From Mesostigma viride (Eukaryota > Streptophyta > Mesostigmatophyceae > Mesostigmatales > Mesostigmataceae): DNA of 60,000 nt. A program made the translations under genes and the position numbers. This document shows, in pieces, positions 9,640-19,197 of this stretch. A model generated the notes under the pieces. It was not told the DNA's origin and made no database searches. It was given only the letters and a program-made list of their open reading frames with translations. The stretch lies in assembly GCA_009746045.1 (NCBI GenBank), contig RPFO01000086.1, positions 909,949 to 969,948 of the forward strand, given 5' to 3'. Numbering within the stretch: the stretch's first letter is position 1; each line of letters begins with the position of its first letter.

Positions 9640-10431
9640 CCACTGTGCATGACCACCCGCCCGCAGGTGGAAGGCCGAGTCGGCCAAGGCACCGTGAAAC
9701 TTGAGGCGGTTGCTATACCAGGCAAGGTAGACGCCCTTGCCACGCAGGTCCCCGAGATCCAGCGAACGGCCACCATATCGCCGCCCAACCTGCTGGTAGG
9801 GCTAGCGATGACGGTCCCTCGCGATCGCGCCTCCTGGCCGGGCGGACCGGCCTGCTCAAGAGCCATGCAGGCATCCTCTACCACGACCGCCGGCCATCAC
9901 CAGTCCAAGCTCCAGGAGCTGGAAGACACGCGCCGCGAGGCCGCTGACCGCGATCGACCGTCGCCACTGCCGGGTCATCCTCAGGCGCTTCGACATGCAG
10001 CCGGAGGAGACCCCAGACTCTCTTCTCGACGAGCTGAAGAAACAGCTCTTGCATGGATGGCGTGCATGGAGCTGCCAGGTGCGGCACTGCATGCAGGGCG
10101 CCTACCGCCTGCCCCATCCACGGGCCAACAAGGCTGGGCCCCCTCCAGTGGTCCTCACCTTCAGCGACATCACAGCCCGAGTTCGGTTCCTCTCTCGCCG
10201 CAAGAAGCTGCATGGTGGACACCTCCTGGTGCATGGCTTGACGACGACCTGACTCGATCCAGCCCAGCAGCAGCAACGCCGCGATCAGTGGCCCGACTAC
10301 ATCCGCCACAAGACCAACCCCGAGAAGCCCCAAGTGTACTGCATGGCGGGGCGGGGACCTTTATGCATGTCAACAAGAAACTGTGGAAGCCCGGCCCCCC
10401 GGGCTTCCCCGGGATAGAGCACTCAAGCTAG
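9640..10431 (+). pseudogene. ORF1-type LINE copy riddled with CATG/GATC insertions
   Basis: Collinear with 7320-7985 of the better copy. Homologous blocks are DALATQVPEIQR, KLQELED, LDELKKQLL, YRLPHPRANKAGPPPVVLTF, RFLSRRKKL, then DDDLT and NPEKPQVY. They are scattered over three frames. The breaks coincide with extra palindromic tetranucleotides: CATG at 10052, 10065, 10090, 10211, 10232, 10342 and 10366, and GATC at 10256. Each is absent from the 7-kb copy. Disregarding the five in 10211-10369 gives one continuous frame homologous to the end of the better ORF1. The copy ends near 10431 without the usual 3' UTR. Confidence 0.7.
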
Positions 10432-10572
10432 TTGTCGAGCTGGGGGCAATCGATTATGGGATAGCTTAGGCATTACAGCACTTGAAACGATATTAGCGCA
10501 CAGCGTTATAGTACCTTCAATTAGCTCTGGCACCTTGTGGTCATCAGTGCTTGCGCCTTAATTAGCCGACGT
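10432..10572. other. Flank of the Ty3 element
   Basis: No gene seen. It ends in the left copy of the 5-bp target duplication CTTCG (10573-10577). Confidence 0.5.
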
Positions 10573-10577
10573 CTTCG
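10573..10577. other. Target site duplication CTTCG, left
   Basis: Identical to 19923-19927. Five bases is the usual length for Ty3-type integrases. Confidence 0.95.
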
Positions 10578-11292
10578 TGTAACAAGCAAAAATGACTTTG
10601 TTGTTACATCCTTTGTTTTGTGAATGTTTGGCTTTTGATTCGAGGACTTTTGGATCAGTATTGAGAAAGTTAGGAGGTTTCTAAGACGACGGTACTTGGA
10701 GCTAATACTTTGTCAACCGACTGGTAGAAGCCCTCATTGGTCGTGGCCTGATCCACGTGGGGTTATAGTTTGTTGGTCGGTACTATTGAGTCTTAAATGC
10801 TCCTTTGGGACTTCAGTGCTTACGACAGATTCAGGATCTCATGGAAAGATTCTGCCAGGCTGTGTGTGGTGTTGTTCTGTTTTGTGTGACTAGGATGGAT
10901 ACGAAGATCTTGTATAGAATTCCATGATTCTGATTGGTTCTCTTCAGGCTAAGGTTGAAGCAAGTTCGACAAGCACGTCGATATCAAGGACGTGGGGTCG
11001 CCATTGTTGCTATGTTGGTTTTGATTCATCATGGTATAATAAAGCTTGTCTTTGTTGTCCATTCATAAGAGCCCCTTGGCTATAGACGTCCTTCAGTTCC
11101 ACAGAGGTCGTCTATACACGAGCTTGTCTTTGTGTCTACAAGGGGTTGTGATTCCCTAAATCACGTGCTGTGGAATTTCCATCTCAACGTTGCTCGGATA
11201 CTTGAAGTTCTGCAACTCAAGAAAGCAACCCAGGTAAAAGATCTTTCATATTGGACTGTGGATGATGCAGATGATCATTTTTAGTCGTTACA
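10578..11292 (+). repeat. 5' LTR
   Basis: Begins TGTAAC and ends GTTACA, a six-base terminal inverted repeat. It is 715 bp and collinear with 19198-19922. Differences include a 4-bp gap (ACAG present only on the right, near 19486), a 4-bp gap near 11234 (ACAT only on the right) and a TT insertion at the right LTR start. The LTR carries the element's promoter and polyadenylation signals by family knowledge; no specific TATA box was pinned down. Confidence 0.95.
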
Positions 11293-11293
11293 T

Positions 11294-11304
11294 TGGTATC
11301 GGAG
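11294..11304 (+). promoter_or_regulatory. Primer-binding site, initiator tRNA-Met type
   Basis: TGGTATCGGAG starts one base after the LTR end. Plant and algal elements primed by initiator tRNA-Met have TGGTATCAGAG; one base differs here. Confidence 0.8.
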
Positions 11305-11520
11305 GATCTCTACTTTGGTGTTTCTCTTGAAGTCGTAACCTTCCGGGTAGTACAACGTTGATCAGATGTCTGTCATCCGAGAAGATTCATAGAGTTGCGG
11401 AAAACTTACGGTGTTACAGAGAGAGACACATCCTGATGTGACTGTCTTGCTCTGTAACACTAGAAGTCAGCCGTAACCGTTGTCTCTACTAGGCAGACGA
11501 TCGCGACTCCATGTGGAAGT

Positions 11521-13263
11521 ATGAGTAGTTCGAAGACACAATCACCTTTACCCCCTACTAATCAAGGTGCAAGCGATCCGTCATCATCTCTGGAACCCAT
11601 TGCTAGGGAAGGTGCTGAGACAACTACTCGTACTCCACGGCGTCAACTTGATTTCAACCGTACTTCTATGTCTGAAGTGAGGCGGCCCTCGTTGTCCATA
11701 GGGCCCAAGTTTTCCGTCATTGCATCTGGTCTCCAACCAGGCGAGCCATCGCTGACAGGCGTGGGTCGAGGAGCGTCACTGTCGCCCAGGATTCCAAGCG
11801 CGCGAACGAGTCCTGTGCGAGTGCATCATCTTCATTTCTTTCCCGCTAAATACCACGCCTGGAAGAGACGGGACCAGACTTGCAGCGGATCGCCTCTCAG
11901 CAGCTAAAATCAGATTACACGATGAACAACACGCAGCGATGTATAGAAAGATGGTGGAGGAGGTGGAACAGGATGTGGGAAGACTTCGTCAGAGAATTGA
12001 GGAGGAGGAGGCGGCCATGCGTGACATGGTTGCTGGATTGGGGAGAGAGGCTCCTCGGTTGGGTGACGGAAGGGTTTTACCTATAGTACCGCAGTTACTA
12101 CGAGGAATGAGACGCAGGATAGCGATAGGCAGGATCCAGCGCAGACGACCTCGGTCACCTTCACCACCCCGCCAGCGACGTCCCCGTGACCGTCACTATA
12201 CCACCGCATCAAGGTTCCGCCCCGCCATTTCCAAAAATCGAATCCGTAGACAAGCTGTCGCTCACCAATCTAACCCACCGCAGTTTCGATCATTTCTCTA
12301 CTCGATTCCAGGATGTGTTCGCTATCCACTTTGCTAACTACGGCAAACGAGCGGAAGAACGACTTTCCCTGGACATCCAGAAGAAGATGGTTCGACAGCG
12401 AATGAGCGACAGTGCAGCCGACAGGTTTGATGAGTTTTTACGATCCTCAGCAGGTAATACTTGCAAGGATTTGCCATCTCTCATGCTTTCATTTCGACGT
12501 TTTCTCCTTCCCCAGGACCAGCTCCGTCTGGACCGGGACGCGTTGGCCAACTGTACTCAGTCAGGCCTGACACTACCACAATACGTAGAGACGTTTACCA
12601 ACCTGAGGGCCAAAATCCCCCAGTGCTCTGATTCTGAAGCTCTTCACAGGTTTCTGCATGGGCTCTCCCCTCAAGTCAGGGTGGATATTGACAAGCATTT
12701 CTCCCCTTTCGACTATGTCGAGTGGAAGTGGGATACTGTGCTGTCTTATGCCCTCACGCTGTGCCGTGTCCCTGACTTTTCCCTCAAGTGGGAGCCTGCT
12801 GCAGGCAACCAGGCGCCTGCTGTTAAGAAGCCCCTGAACCAGCTGAACGCTGTGATGGAGGAGCTCAGTGCCATGGAGCAGTCCAAAGGAGCCTGTTTCA
12901 CGTGTGGCCAGCTGGGCACTTTGCACGGGATTGCCCCAAGCGAGACCAGTTCCCAGCGACACCAAGGGTCCTCAGGGGGTTCTTCCATTCACCAGACCAT
13001 CCATCTTCCCTCCTGGGGTGAGCCAGAGCGACCACAGGGCACAGCCTGGGTTTAGACCCAACTTCCAGGCTTCGGGCAAGGGACCATTCCAGCCCAAGGG
13101 CTTCAGCAGACAAGACAGGCGTCGGATGGTCAACGCCCTGTGGCACCTCCTAGCAGAGGAGGAGGAGGGAGAAGGGGAGGCAGACGGCATAGAGGAGCAG
13201 CAGGTGCAGCCTTCAGTGGGGAGCTCGTCTTCAGATCATCCTCCTGAGCTGCCAAAAAACTAG
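11521..13263 (+). pseudogene. gag: gag, broken into several frames
   Basis: An ATG at 11521 opens a Ser/Pro-rich N-terminal segment (MSSSKTQSPLPPTNQG). The reading then shifts near 11885 to a frame with a coiled coil (MYRKMVEEVEQDVGRLRQRI), and again before 12186 to the capsid-like domain (residues with VDKLSLTNLTHRSFDHFSTR, LRLDRDALANCTQSGLTLPQ and LHRFLHGLSPQVRVDI). The zinc knuckle starts CFTCGQLG at 12897 but loses one base near 12918; the next frame supplies HFARDCPKR, completing C-x2-C-x4-H-x4-C. The C-terminal part (FRPNFQASGKGPFQPKGFSR) is in a third frame. Gag packages the element RNA into virus-like particles. Confidence 0.8.
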
Positions 13264-13362
13264 TGGAGCCCCCAGGACTACGTCCAGCGGTGGAGTTAAC
13301 TGGTTTGCCTGCTGTGCATGTCCGTCCTGTGAACAACTTGTCTGCCTCTGATTACCACCCCA

Positions 13363-13735
13363 TTGGGCCCTCCTATTCCCAGTCAACTCTTGAAGTTCCA
13401 GGCTAGGCTGTTGAACGTGCCAGTCCCTTTGGCTCAGCCTTTATGTCTCTTCATGATTGACTCAGGTGCAGGAAGTAACTACATTTCCACTTCCTTGGTG
13501 CAGGAGCTGCATCTACCAGTGCTCCCCACCCTGTGCCTGTTAAGGTCCAATATTCTGATGGTAGGCAGAGTAACTCACCTGGCTACGTGCAACTGCTTTT
13601 TCAAGTGTGCTCACGTCAAACCTTGTCTGTCACAGCAGATGTCATTCCACTCACTGCTGCTGATGTGATTCTGGGGATGCCATGGTTGGAGTCTGCTAAT
13701 CCTGCCATCTTGTGGTCTGAGAAGGTGGTGCAGTT
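13363..13735 (+). pseudogene. pol: Retroviral-type aspartic protease, frameshifted
   Basis: LFMIDSGAGSNYISTSLVQE (about 13447-13506) is the catalytic loop with the DSG form of the D-S/T-G triad. The second half (SVTADVIPLTAADVILGMPW, about 13628-13687) is in a different frame. A single base is missing near 13528-13533, in CCACCCTGTG, where an extra C would rejoin the two halves. The protease cuts Gag and Pol. Its place between gag and RT is standard for Ty3. Confidence 0.8.
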
Positions 13736-15692
13736 TCAGGATGGGTCAGTGTGGGACGCCACCACAGTGATTAAGGGGGGAGAAAGACCAGTCACAGAGT
13801 GCTGTTCTACTAATGAGGCTGTCAATGATGGGAGAGGGGTTGCAGGTGCCAAGGAGGACGTCAAGGTGCCTTCACTGGAAGAGAAACGTGCTGCATTACT
13901 TAAGCACGTATGGTCTGCCAATCACACCTTGTCTTACCTGGCTACTTACCCAGTGGAACACGTCTTTCTCTTACATCTGGTTCCTAACTCACCCTCTGAT
14001 GAGACTCATGGCCACACGGTGAATGCTGTGAACCCAGTACCAGCTGTCACAGAGGAGGAGCAGAAGCTGCATGATGCCCTTTTGGACAGGTTTGCTGCCA
14101 TTTTTGAGGACAAAATGCCACAGTACCCTCCTGAAGGGCCAATCACTCATGTCATCAAGCTTGTGGATGGTGCCAGGCCTCCCTTTGTTCCCATGTACAG
14201 GATGGGGCCAGCTGAGATGGCAGAGCTGAAGGTGATCTTGACAGGCTTGTTGGAAGCTGGACTCATTCTTCCTGCCAATAGTCCTTTCAGCTCTGGGTGT
14301 TTGCTTGTCCCCAAGCATGATGGTGGATGGCGGTTGTGCATTGATCTGAGAGGCCTGAACAAGGTCACAGTGAAGTCCAAGTATCCCTTGCCACGGATTG
14401 ATGAGCTGCTAGAGAGGACAGCTGGATCATCTTACTTCACCAAGTTTGACCTTAGACACGCGTTCTGGCAGATCAGGATAGCTACTGAGGACATTCCAAA
14501 AACTGCATTCTCCACACCCTGGGGTCAGTTCCAGTGGACTGTGATGCCCATGGGGGCCTCCAACAGCCCAGCTACTATGCAGATGTTTGTGAATGCTATC
14601 TTTGGCCATCTGACAGGGAACTCTCTGCCTCAGATCTCCCCTGATCTCAGGAATCCCAGGTTCAAAGACATTGCCCACCTGTGTGACCCTGCAAGACCCG
14701 TGTTCAGGACCTGCGTGGTGGCCTACATGGACGACATCCTGGTGCACTCAAAGACGTTCAAGGAGCATCTGGAGAACGTGGAGGAGGTCCTGAAGGTCAT
14801 CCAGCACTACCACTTGTCTGTCAAGAGGTCTAAGGTGGAGTGGGGGCATGAAGTGGGGTTCCTAGGGTACAAGTTGAGTTCCTTGGGTATGACACCTGAC
14901 AATGCTAAGATTGCTGCCATCCTTGAGTGGCCTGTGTTGCAGTCTGCACATGATGTCAAGTCCTTCCTGGGCATGGTGGGGTGGTACAGGCGTTTTATCC
15001 CTGACATGGCTGCCATCTCCACCCCCTTGCTTGAGTTAATCAAGAAGGATGTTCAGTTTGAGTGGACAGATAGGTGTCAGCAGGCCTTTGACCTGTTGAA
15101 GCAGAAGCTCACATCCACCCCTGTGCTAGTGGGTCCCAATCCAGATCTACCTTATCAGGTTAGGTCAGATGCCTCTCAAGGCGCCATAGGTGCTGTGCTG
15201 ATGCAAGACCATGGCTATGGACCACAGCCAGTGGAGTACATGTCTAAAACCATGAGCTCAGCTGAACGTAACTACCCTGTACACGAGCAGGAGTTGCTGG
15301 GTTTAGTGGTAGCATGTCACAAGTGGGAGCATCTGTTGAAGGGAGCTCAGTTTTCTGTGGCTAGCAGTGCTACAGATGGGCTAGGGCAAGAGTCTATCAC
15401 CCTGATGACTGACCACAGGCCCTTGGTGCACGTGCTAGAACAGAGTAGGATGAGTAAGAGGATGGCTGGGTGGATGGAGTACCTAGGGGGATTCTATCCT
15501 TTCTCTGTGCAGTATGTCCCAGGATCACAGAATGTGGTGCCAGACGCCCTCTCTAGAAGAAGGGATCTGATGGGAGCATTTCACGAGGATCTGGATATTT
15601 GTGCTGCCATGGTTTCTGTAGTAGAGTGTGGTGCTGTCACCAGGGCACAGGCAGCTAACCAGCAAACCTCCAAGCTGAGCCACCCCCTGTAG
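13533..15692 (+). CDS. pol: Reverse transcriptase and RNase H of the Ty3 element
   Basis: A 719-codon open frame. Residues 1-55 are the end of the protease. RT starts near residue 210 with FVPMYRMGPAEMAELK, then LVPKHDGGWRLCIDLRGLNK, the FTKFDLRHAFWQIRI block with the first catalytic Asp, MPMGASNSPATMQMFVNAIF, and AYMDDILVHS with the catalytic YMDD at 14724-14735 (residue 398). Between NAIF and CVVAYMDD lies an extra stretch of about 33 residues (GNSLPQISPDLRNPRFKDIA and more) absent from typical Ty3 RTs. RNase H follows with DAS at residue 546, HEQELLGLV and LMTDHRPLVH, ending in PDALSRR. The frame is intact through both domains. It copies the element RNA into DNA in the cytoplasmic particle. 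Confidence 0.95.
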   Translation: MPVKVQYSDGRQSNSPGYVQLLFQVCSRQTLSVTADVIPLTAADVILGMPWLESANPAILWSEKVVQFQDGSVWDATTVIKGGERPVTECCSTNEAVNDGRGVAGAKEDVKVPSLEEKRAALLKHVWSANHTLSYLATYPVEHVFLLHLVPNSPSDETHGHTVNAVNPVPAVTEEEQKLHDALLDRFAAIFEDKMPQYPPEGPITHVIKLVDGARPPFVPMYRMGPAEMAELKVILTGLLEAGLILPANSPFSSGCLLVPKHDGGWRLCIDLRGLNKVTVKSKYPLPRIDELLERTAGSSYFTKFDLRHAFWQIRIATEDIPKTAFSTPWGQFQWTVMPMGASNSPATMQMFVNAIFGHLTGNSLPQISPDLRNPRFKDIAHLCDPARPVFRTCVVAYMDDILVHSKTFKEHLENVEEVLKVIQHYHLSVKRSKVEWGHEVGFLGYKLSSLGMTPDNAKIAAILEWPVLQSAHDVKSFLGMVGWYRRFIPDMAAISTPLLELIKKDVQFEWTDRCQQAFDLLKQKLTSTPVLVGPNPDLPYQVRSDASQGAIGAVLMQDHGYGPQPVEYMSKTMSSAERNYPVHEQELLGLVVACHKWEHLLKGAQFSVASSATDGLGQESITLMTDHRPLVHVLEQSRMSKRMAGWMEYLGGFYPFSVQYVPGSQNVVPDALSRRRDLMGAFHEDLDICAAMVSVVECGAVTRAQAANQQTSKLSHPL

Positions 15693-15891
15693 AGGCTAGC
15701 TTTAGTCACGAGATGCTCATTGACCAGGGCTCTGTCCCAGGGTCGACAGGCGTCCAGGGTGGGGGTCAGTCACTGCAGAGCAGTCTTAGGGAGGGTTCTG
15801 CTGGTAGCCAGCCCACTCTCACACACAACCAAGCACAGAGAATCCTAGGAGGGGGAAGGGACGGCCCAGGAAGTGGATACTGGAGCCAGGG
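15693..15891 (+). pseudogene. RNase H - integrase linker, out of frame
   Basis: After the TAG at 15690-15692 the second frame stays open from about 15680 (PPVEASFSHEMLIDQ...) to 15896. The integrase begins in the third frame. The pol polyprotein is therefore split by two shifts here, or the linker is rapidly evolving and one shift is a sequence error. Confidence 0.5.
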
Positions 15892-17079
15892 ATGCTGACC
15901 AAGTCTAGAGGATTGGCAGCTGAGATCAAGGGGAAGTCACGTACACCTGTGGCTGATGTTCTGTCATCCAAGCATCTAGTCACTAGTCACCTGCAGGAGG
16001 GTGAGGTGCTGCAGCTGCAGCCTTTAGGACCTGGCAAACAGCTAGTCCTGCCTAACCCTATGAGTATAGCCCTGCTGGACGTGATTAAGGCCTTCACTAA
16101 AACTGAGGACCTGGCCACTAAGGCCATTCAGGAAGGAAGCTTTGGTAACAGGCCTGTGGAGTACTGGGAGGGAGTCCTGTATGTCCACACCCAGGATGCA
16201 GATCATGTAGTGACCAGGAAGGTCTATGTGCCAGAAATGGCCATTCCCACTGTGTTGCATTGCTTCCATGACGACGTGACTGCGTGTCATCCTGGGTATG
16301 CTAAGCTTCTCCATGAAGTACAAGAGAGGTTTTGGTGGCCTGGCATGTTTCGTGATATCAAAGCCTATGTGGCTTCCTGTGACTCATGCCAAAGGAATAA
16401 GGTTAGGACTCAGGCAGTGCCTATCTTTCCTATGGCCATGCCTATTCCCCTTCGACCCTGGATCAGTGTGACCATGGACTTCATTTGTGGCTTGCCTGTT
16501 TCTGATGCTGGCAATGACAGGATACTGGTGGTGATGGACAGGCTGTCTAGAATGTGCCACCTCATCCCCTGCAATGCCCATCTCACAGCTGCCCAGTGTG
16601 TAGAGTTGTTCATGAAGGAGGTGTACAGATTGCATGGCATGCCACGTGTAATCATCACTGACCAGGATCCCTTGTGGATGTCTGGGTTTTGGAAGTCCTT
16701 CTTTGACATCCTAGACACTAAGTTGGCCTTTGGAGTAGCATACAGGTGTGCCAGCACGGGGGCTGTGGAGAGGCTGAACCGTATTGTACGGGAATGCCAG
16801 AAGCACTATTGTACCCATGATAACAAGGAATGGGACAAGAAACTTCCCTTCATAGAGTTTGCCATCAACAACTCACCCCTGGCTCCTCACCAAATGTCTC
16901 CATTTGTCATTTGCCATGGCCAGTGCCCCTTGACTCCATTTGACCTGGAGTTACCTGATAGGGATGCTGAAGGCCCCTTCAGAAGACGCCTAACCTCTGT
17001 CCACCAGCTGATAGCATCCTTCCAGGAAGCTCACAGTATGGTGCTGCTCAGATGTTGCATGCACAGGACAAGTATTTAA
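15892..17079 (+). CDS. pol: Integrase of the Ty3 element
   Basis: The HHCC zinc domain is present (HDDVTACHPGYAK, then CDSCQRNK near 16378). The catalytic core has Asp in MDFICGLP (16477), Asp in ITDQDPLW (16660) and Glu in STGAVERLNR (16768). The second spacing is 35 residues, the canonical D,D-35-E. The usual DGQTER motif around the Glu is replaced by TGAVER. The frame closes at 17079 after a shift near 17040, where homology continues in the next ORF. It inserts the DNA copy into chromatin. Confidence 0.92.
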   Translation: MLTKSRGLAAEIKGKSRTPVADVLSSKHLVTSHLQEGEVLQLQPLGPGKQLVLPNPMSIALLDVIKAFTKTEDLATKAIQEGSFGNRPVEYWEGVLYVHTQDADHVVTRKVYVPEMAIPTVLHCFHDDVTACHPGYAKLLHEVQERFWWPGMFRDIKAYVASCDSCQRNKVRTQAVPIFPMAMPIPLRPWISVTMDFICGLPVSDAGNDRILVVMDRLSRMCHLIPCNAHLTAAQCVELFMKEVYRLHGMPRVIITDQDPLWMSGFWKSFFDILDTKLAFGVAYRCASTGAVERLNRIVRECQKHYCTHDNKEWDKKLPFIEFAINNSPLAPHQMSPFVICHGQCPLTPFDLELPDRDAEGPFRRRLTSVHQLIASFQEAHSMVLLRCCMHRTSI

Positions 17080-17594
17080 ACAATGCTTGGCAACAGATGT
17101 TGGCTACACACACCTTTGTGGCTCCTGGTGACCTGGTGCTCTTGGAGGCTAATCGTGTGCTACCTGAAAAGGAGCAATGCAGGAAACTGCAACCCTTGTG
17201 GTTGGGACCTTACCCTGTCCTGGACACCTTCCACTATGGGACTGTAGTTCAAGTCCAGGTGCCTTCCCACTGGAGGCTTAAGACTAATGTGTTTCACCTG
17301 GCCCAGCTCAAACTGTATAAACGCAATACCTTGCAGGGACGCCTTTCTGCTCCCTTACCATTTGAGCTGGATACTGAGGGGGAGAGGATATATGAAGTGG
17401 AGCAGCTGGTGGCTCACAGAGTCAAAGGAAAGGGTAGGACCAAGCAGCTGCAGTTTAAGGTGCACTGGAAAGGAGAGTTAGAGTCTACTGCCACATGGCT
17501 GTGGTTGTCTGACTTGACTCACTGCCATGAGGTGGTCCAGGAGTATTGCCAAAGAAGGGGCTCACTCTTCCTTCTTGGTATACTGAGTTGGTGA
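17052..17594 (+). CDS. pol: Integrase C-terminus and chromodomain
   Basis: This frame continues the integrase after a one-base break near 17040. It holds the GPY/F-like segment (LQPLWLGPYPVLDTFHYGTV, about 17195-17250) and a C-terminal chromodomain (YEVEQLVAHRVKGKGRTKQL, then FKVHWKGELESTATWLWLSD, about 17391-17520). Chromodomains on Ty3 integrases define the chromovirus branch and steer integration to chromatin with particular histone marks. The first Tyr and the WKG Trp of the aromatic cage are kept; the third cage position is less clear. A TGA ends it at 17592-17594. Confidence 0.9.
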   Translation: MLHAQDKYLNNAWQQMLATHTFVAPGDLVLLEANRVLPEKEQCRKLQPLWLGPYPVLDTFHYGTVVQVQVPSHWRLKTNVFHLAQLKLYKRNTLQGRLSAPLPFELDTEGERIYEVEQLVAHRVKGKGRTKQLQFKVHWKGELESTATWLWLSDLTHCHEVVQEYCQRRGSLFLLGILSW

Positions 17595-17753
17595 AAACCA
17601 CTGCTCCCCTTCCTATATCTCAGGACTAACGAATGGTTTCTTCGTGCATGCTGTGTGGTCCCAGATGGAGGAGGAGTTCACGTACCCCAACTTGGGCCTG
17701 GGCGCCACCACGGAGGAAGGGGTCACGGGTATGCATCCAGAGGCCCCAACCCC

Positions 17754-18800
17754 ATGAGTTATGTGGAATCCCTGTTTGACAGTATTGTCAGGCGTGACCT
17801 TAGGAGGGGTCAGCAGATGGATACCATTAACAAGCTCTTGCATTCAGTGATCTCCAAGCAGGATAAGCTACAGGAGCTTCTTCAGGGGTTGTCCTTGTCC
17901 CAGCCCCAGATGGGGAGTGGTGTTAACATAGCTCTCAGCTCCAGCAGCACTCCCATCATTCAGATTCCTCGTCATGTGGTACCTGTCAAGAATGTGGTGG
18001 CCTATGTGGATCACAGGAAGTGCACGGGACCTTGTGAGCATTGTGAGACGCTGGCCAAGGCAGTGGCTGCCCTTAACAGGGAGGAGGGGGAAGTGAGCCC
18101 TGAGGGTTATGTGGAGGAGGTCTTGTCTCAGTTGCACACCAGCCTGTATGAGATTGGCTCTCCTTTTGTGGGCCACCTGTTGCACAGGATGTTTGCCTTG
18201 ACTCCAGGACCTGAGATTGACATGAGACCTGCAGAGGGGCAGGATATGTTGACCACCTTGCCTGAGGCTTTGAAAGGAGCCTTCATGCAGTTCCAGCCAG
18301 TGAGCATGGGTGAGGCCTCCTACATGGAGTTGTTGGAGTTTTCAGTTCAGCAGGGAGACTTTGACTTGGCTCCTTCTTCTTCCAGCTCGGTCAAGGGGTG
18401 CTTCCCTTTGGAGACATCCAACCTTTTCTGCAGCCCAGGGTTGCCTAAGTACACCATGGAGCTCAAGGTTCGTCTGACCCCATTGAGGGTGTTGGTGCCT
18501 TTGATAGGTGCTAAGTGGTCAGTGGTCAAGACCTTTCTCCAGTTCTGGTGGGCGTACAGGTCATGGGTGAGCAGGCACAAGACGTCTTCTACTTGGGTGA
18601 TGGATCCTGAGAGCCAGTCTGTGGTGCTTCTCTCCTACCCAGGGACATGCCTGCGTTATGTTGCCCAGATGGCAGCAGGGGCTGCAGAGACGTGCATGGT
18701 GCTGCAGGTCAGCAGGAACTGGCCAGATTGGTTCACATGGTGGAGCAGTTTCCCTTGTTTGGGACCAGGGCAAGGATGGTGTGAATGGGGATTGGTATAG
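17754..18800 (+). CDS. Extra ORF of the Ty3 element in the env position
   Basis: A 348-codon ORF from an ATG at 17754; the same frame is open back to the TGA of the chromodomain ORF. It is in sense orientation between integrase and the 3' LTR. Near the N-terminus is a heptad-like helix (DLRRGQQMDTINKLLHSVIS and on to KLQELLQGL), followed by a Cys cluster (CTGPCEHCETLAKAV, about 18019-18060) and an acidic segment. No signal peptide or membrane helix of an envelope protein is seen, and no domain is recognised. It stays open through about 1 kb of an otherwise frame-broken element, which suggests recent selection or chance. Alternatives are an antisense-transcript region or a captured host gene. 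Confidence 0.6.
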   Translation: MSYVESLFDSIVRRDLRRGQQMDTINKLLHSVISKQDKLQELLQGLSLSQPQMGSGVNIALSSSSTPIIQIPRHVVPVKNVVAYVDHRKCTGPCEHCETLAKAVAALNREEGEVSPEGYVEEVLSQLHTSLYEIGSPFVGHLLHRMFALTPGPEIDMRPAEGQDMLTTLPEALKGAFMQFQPVSMGEASYMELLEFSVQQGDFDLAPSSSSSVKGCFPLETSNLFCSPGLPKYTMELKVRLTPLRVLVPLIGAKWSVVKTFLQFWWAYRSWVSRHKTSSTWVMDPESQSVVLLSYPGTCLRYVAQMAAGAAETCMVLQVSRNWPDWFTWWSSFPCLGPGQGWCEWGLV

Positions 18801-19185
18801 CCTGTGAAGAACAGAGCTGAGAAGGAAGAGGATGGGGAAGGATGGGAAGAGCATGGAAGGTGCTTTGGATTGTGGTGTGAGGGGGGGATTCCAGGATGGA
18901 TGATGGGGGGCTCCAGTCCAGTTCTGATGTTCCAGTCCAGAGTTCCAGGTTCCAGGATGCTGAATGGAAGACCTTGTATTATGATGTGTTTATCTGGCTT
19001 TATAGTAGATAAGGTAGTGACTTGTTTGCTGTAGAGACCTGTGACTAGATGTTTATGAGATAGGAGGCCCTGTTTCCAGGGATGTAAAAACCCATCTGCT
19101 TTTCCCAAGAGATGGTGGATTTCTGTTCAATGTTCCTCTGCATGCCTTCAAGAGTTTGGCTATTGGACCTGGGAGGTCCAGTTTT
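18801..19185 (+). other. 3' noncoding region of the Ty3 element
   Basis: Purine-rich, with no ORF of note, leading into the polypurine tract. Confidence 0.6.
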
Positions 19186-19197
19186 GAGGGGGAGATA
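19186..19197 (+). promoter_or_regulatory. Polypurine tract
   Basis: GAGGGGGAGATA directly before the TG of the 3' LTR at 19198. It primes plus-strand DNA synthesis in LTR retrotransposons. Confidence 0.85.

Noticed and set aside
10256-10259. GATC and CATG insertions as Hi-C or Pore-C ligation scars
   Set aside because: Ligation scars double an existing site (GATCGATC, CATGCATG at former GATC or CATG). Here the reference copies have only a dinucleotide, and AGCT, CTAG, GTAC, TGCA and GGCC insertions follow the same rule.
17754-18800. Extra Ty3 ORF as an envelope gene
   Set aside because: No signal peptide, furin-type site or membrane helix is visible.
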